DNA of 64,000 bases from positions 1 through 64,000 of the forward strand of contig NZ_JADKYX010000017.1 in the NCBI RefSeq assembly GCF_016093545.1, written 5' to 3'. This document shows positions 63,155 through 64,000 of the stretch, piece by piece (the first letter of the stretch is position 1; every line of letters starts with the position of its first letter). The notes under the pieces are model-generated. The model saw only the letters and a program-made list of their open reading frames with translations, was not told where the DNA came from and did no database searches. The translations under genes were made by a program, and so were the position numbers. This stretch comes from Massilia rhizosphaerae (GTDB lineage Bacteria; Pseudomonadota; Gammaproteobacteria; Burkholderiales; Burkholderiaceae_D).

Positions 63155-63590
63155 ATGAGTACCCAGCGTTACACACCGAAATTCAAGGAAGAGCAATTAA
63201 GCAGGTGGTCGAGCGTGGCCATCCCATTCCAGAGGTCGCGGCCGATTGGAGGTATCGGCACGCTGTTTGTCCAAGTGAGTCAAGGCAGTGATGCCAACGA
63301 AGGATGAAAAGCAAAGTGCCGAACTAATCGAAGCAATCCGGCATTCCAATTCGGCCGGCCGTGGCGTCTACGGAGCGAACCGCGTTTTGGCGATCTGCGA
63401 GAAGCCGACGAGACATGCGGTCGCAATCGTGCGACGCGGCCCAGGTCAATCGGATCAAGACGATGCGCGCCTAAAATGCGCCCAGGAGGATTGCTGGATG
63501 GCCTTCGATTATTGCTCCCGATCGGCTGGATCCAAAACTTACCGTCGACGCGAAATCAATGCGGCCAAAATTGCCGCTTGACACTTAGAA
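63155..63590 (+). pseudogene. IS3-family transposase remnant
   Basis: OrfA starts normally (MSTQRYTPKFKEE), loses frame near 63194 (continuing QVVERGHPIPEVAA in another frame) and returns later (TLFVQVSQGSDANE). It then runs into a degraded orfB-like piece (GRGVYGANRVLA). At least three frame changes and the lack of a DDE domain show a dead element. It sits between the Rhs promoter and the tRNA-Cys gene. Confidence 0.75.
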
Positions 63591-63720
63591 GGACGTCGAC
63601 GGCAGTCAGTACGGAACCGAAACTGGCGCCCGTTGCTCTTCAGGTAAGAGGAAGATTTCCTAGTACGCCGAGTCAACTGCTGACATAAACCACCGCCGAA
63701 GCGCTGATCTACAAGTATGC

Positions 63721-63794
63721 TGGAGGCGAGGATGGGAGTCGAACCCATCTACACGGCTTTGCAGGCCGCTGCATAACCGCTTTGCTACCTCGCC
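63721..63794 (-). tRNA. tRNA-Cys (GCA)
   Basis: The cloverleaf reads on the minus strand: acceptor GGCGAGG pairs with CCTCGCC, the anticodon loop CTGCAAA carries GCA, the T loop is GGTTCGACTCC, and the CCA end is encoded (TCCA). It closely matches E. coli tRNA-Cys. A 3' half copy lies at 36119-36169. Confidence 0.97.
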
Positions 63795-63870
63795 GGAGGA
63801 AGACTTTGACGATGCCGTCGCGACCGGTTATTTGTCGCAGCGACACGAGAAGGCTGGCTTCTCTTGCAAC

Positions 63871-63946
63871 TGGAGCGGGAGAAGAGTCTCGAACTCTCGA
63901 CCTCAACCTTGGCAAGGTTGCGCTCTACCAACTGAGCTACTCCCGC
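63871..63946 (-). tRNA. tRNA-Gly (GCC)
   Basis: The cloverleaf reads on the minus strand: acceptor GCGGGAG pairs with CTCCCGC, the D arm is TAGCTCAGTTGGTAGAGC, the anticodon loop CTTGCCAAG carries GCC, and the T arm is GAGAGTTCGAGACTCTC. CCA is encoded. It is co-directional with tRNA-Cys, 76 bases upstream of it, so probably one tRNA transcript. Confidence 0.97.
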
Positions 63947-63982
63947 ATGGAGTTCATCACTTTTTATACTGCCGTAAAACAC

Positions 63983-64000
63983 TGGAGCGGGAGAAGAGTC
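63983..64000 (-). tRNA. Second tRNA-Gly, 3' end only (cut by window)
   Basis: The last 18 bases repeat the TGGAGCGGGAGAAGAGTC 3' end of the tRNA-Gly gene at 63871. They are almost certainly the end of another tRNA-Gly copy in the same cluster, continuing beyond the window. Confidence 0.85.

Noticed and set aside
63155-63590. Island integrase
   Set aside because: The readable pieces are IS3 OrfA and a scrap of orfB, not a tyrosine or serine recombinase.
1-64000. CRISPR arrays
   Set aside because: No series of near-identical 24-40 bp repeats with regular unique spacers was seen in the window.

Overview
The window is high-GC, densely packed proteobacterial DNA. Gene content points to a betaproteobacterium of the Oxalobacteraceae (Massilia/Telluria/Duganella type). 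The evidence is an exosortase-type PEP-CTERM protein, a SigF-NrsF unit with an MXKDX peptide, 2HCT and TctC-type transport genes, glycan hydrolases with a TonB-dependent receptor, and a dispersed GTGGGCACC palindrome. The genus is an inference from content, not from any search.

Left arm (1-36.1 kb), chromosomal backbone. 0-11 kb holds sugar genes: kdgD, a GH2 glycosidase, a GH29 alpha-L-fucosidase, a TonB-dependent receptor, an aldehyde dehydrogenase that could complete the glucarate/uronate route started by KdgD, and a GH74 xyloglucanase. GH74, GH29, GH2 and the receptor together look like a xyloglucan utilisation locus. 11-23 kb holds a chemoreceptor, a solitary ClpP, an ECF sigma factor, a YccS-like FUSC protein, a PfpI-like protein without its nucleophile, a TctC/2HCT carboxylate transport pair, a TRIC-like channel, a periplasmic L,D-transpeptidase and a flavodoxin. 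23-31 kb holds two divergent units: PRPP synthase, nicotinate phosphoribosyltransferase and a kinase-like fusion on the minus strand, and PEP synthase with translationally coupled phosphofructokinase on the plus strand. 31-35 kb holds a PEP-CTERM protein and a minus-strand cluster (YedZ1-like cytochrome b, YedY1-like molybdoenzyme, methionine-rich MXKDX peptide, NrsF, SigF) matching the known reactive-chlorine defence island of Azospira. 35-36 kb is decayed: a truncated, frameshifted hydrolase next to an Rrf2 regulator.

Right arm (36.1-63.8 kb), a probable genomic island. It is bounded by a 3' half of tRNA-Cys (about 36.12 kb) and a complete tRNA-Cys in the same orientation (63.72-63.79 kb), as expected for integration into a tRNA 3' end. 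All intact non-IS genes inside lie on the minus strand. From right to left they are: a 3,267-residue Rhs/YD-repeat protein with an Ig-like N-terminal half and a probable nuclease tip, a putative immunity gene, an orphan WHH-type toxin tip with its own putative immunity gene, a broken Rhs core copy, a ten-gene secretion operon mixing T2SS parts (GspD with TPR and cohesin-like domains, GspE, GspF, GspG and further pseudopilins) with PilM/N/O/P-like parts, and two tandem copies of a papain-like protease with a DUF4214 domain. IS5, IS256 and IS3 remnants punctuate it; no integrase is visible.

The right edge holds tRNA-Cys(GCA), tRNA-Gly(GCC) and the 3' end of a further tRNA-Gly cut by the window. 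The strongest candidate for something undescribed is the island as a unit: a giant Rhs toxin locus, a hybrid pilus/T2SS apparatus and duplicated exported-type proteases. A functional link between these parts is inference from position and strand only.
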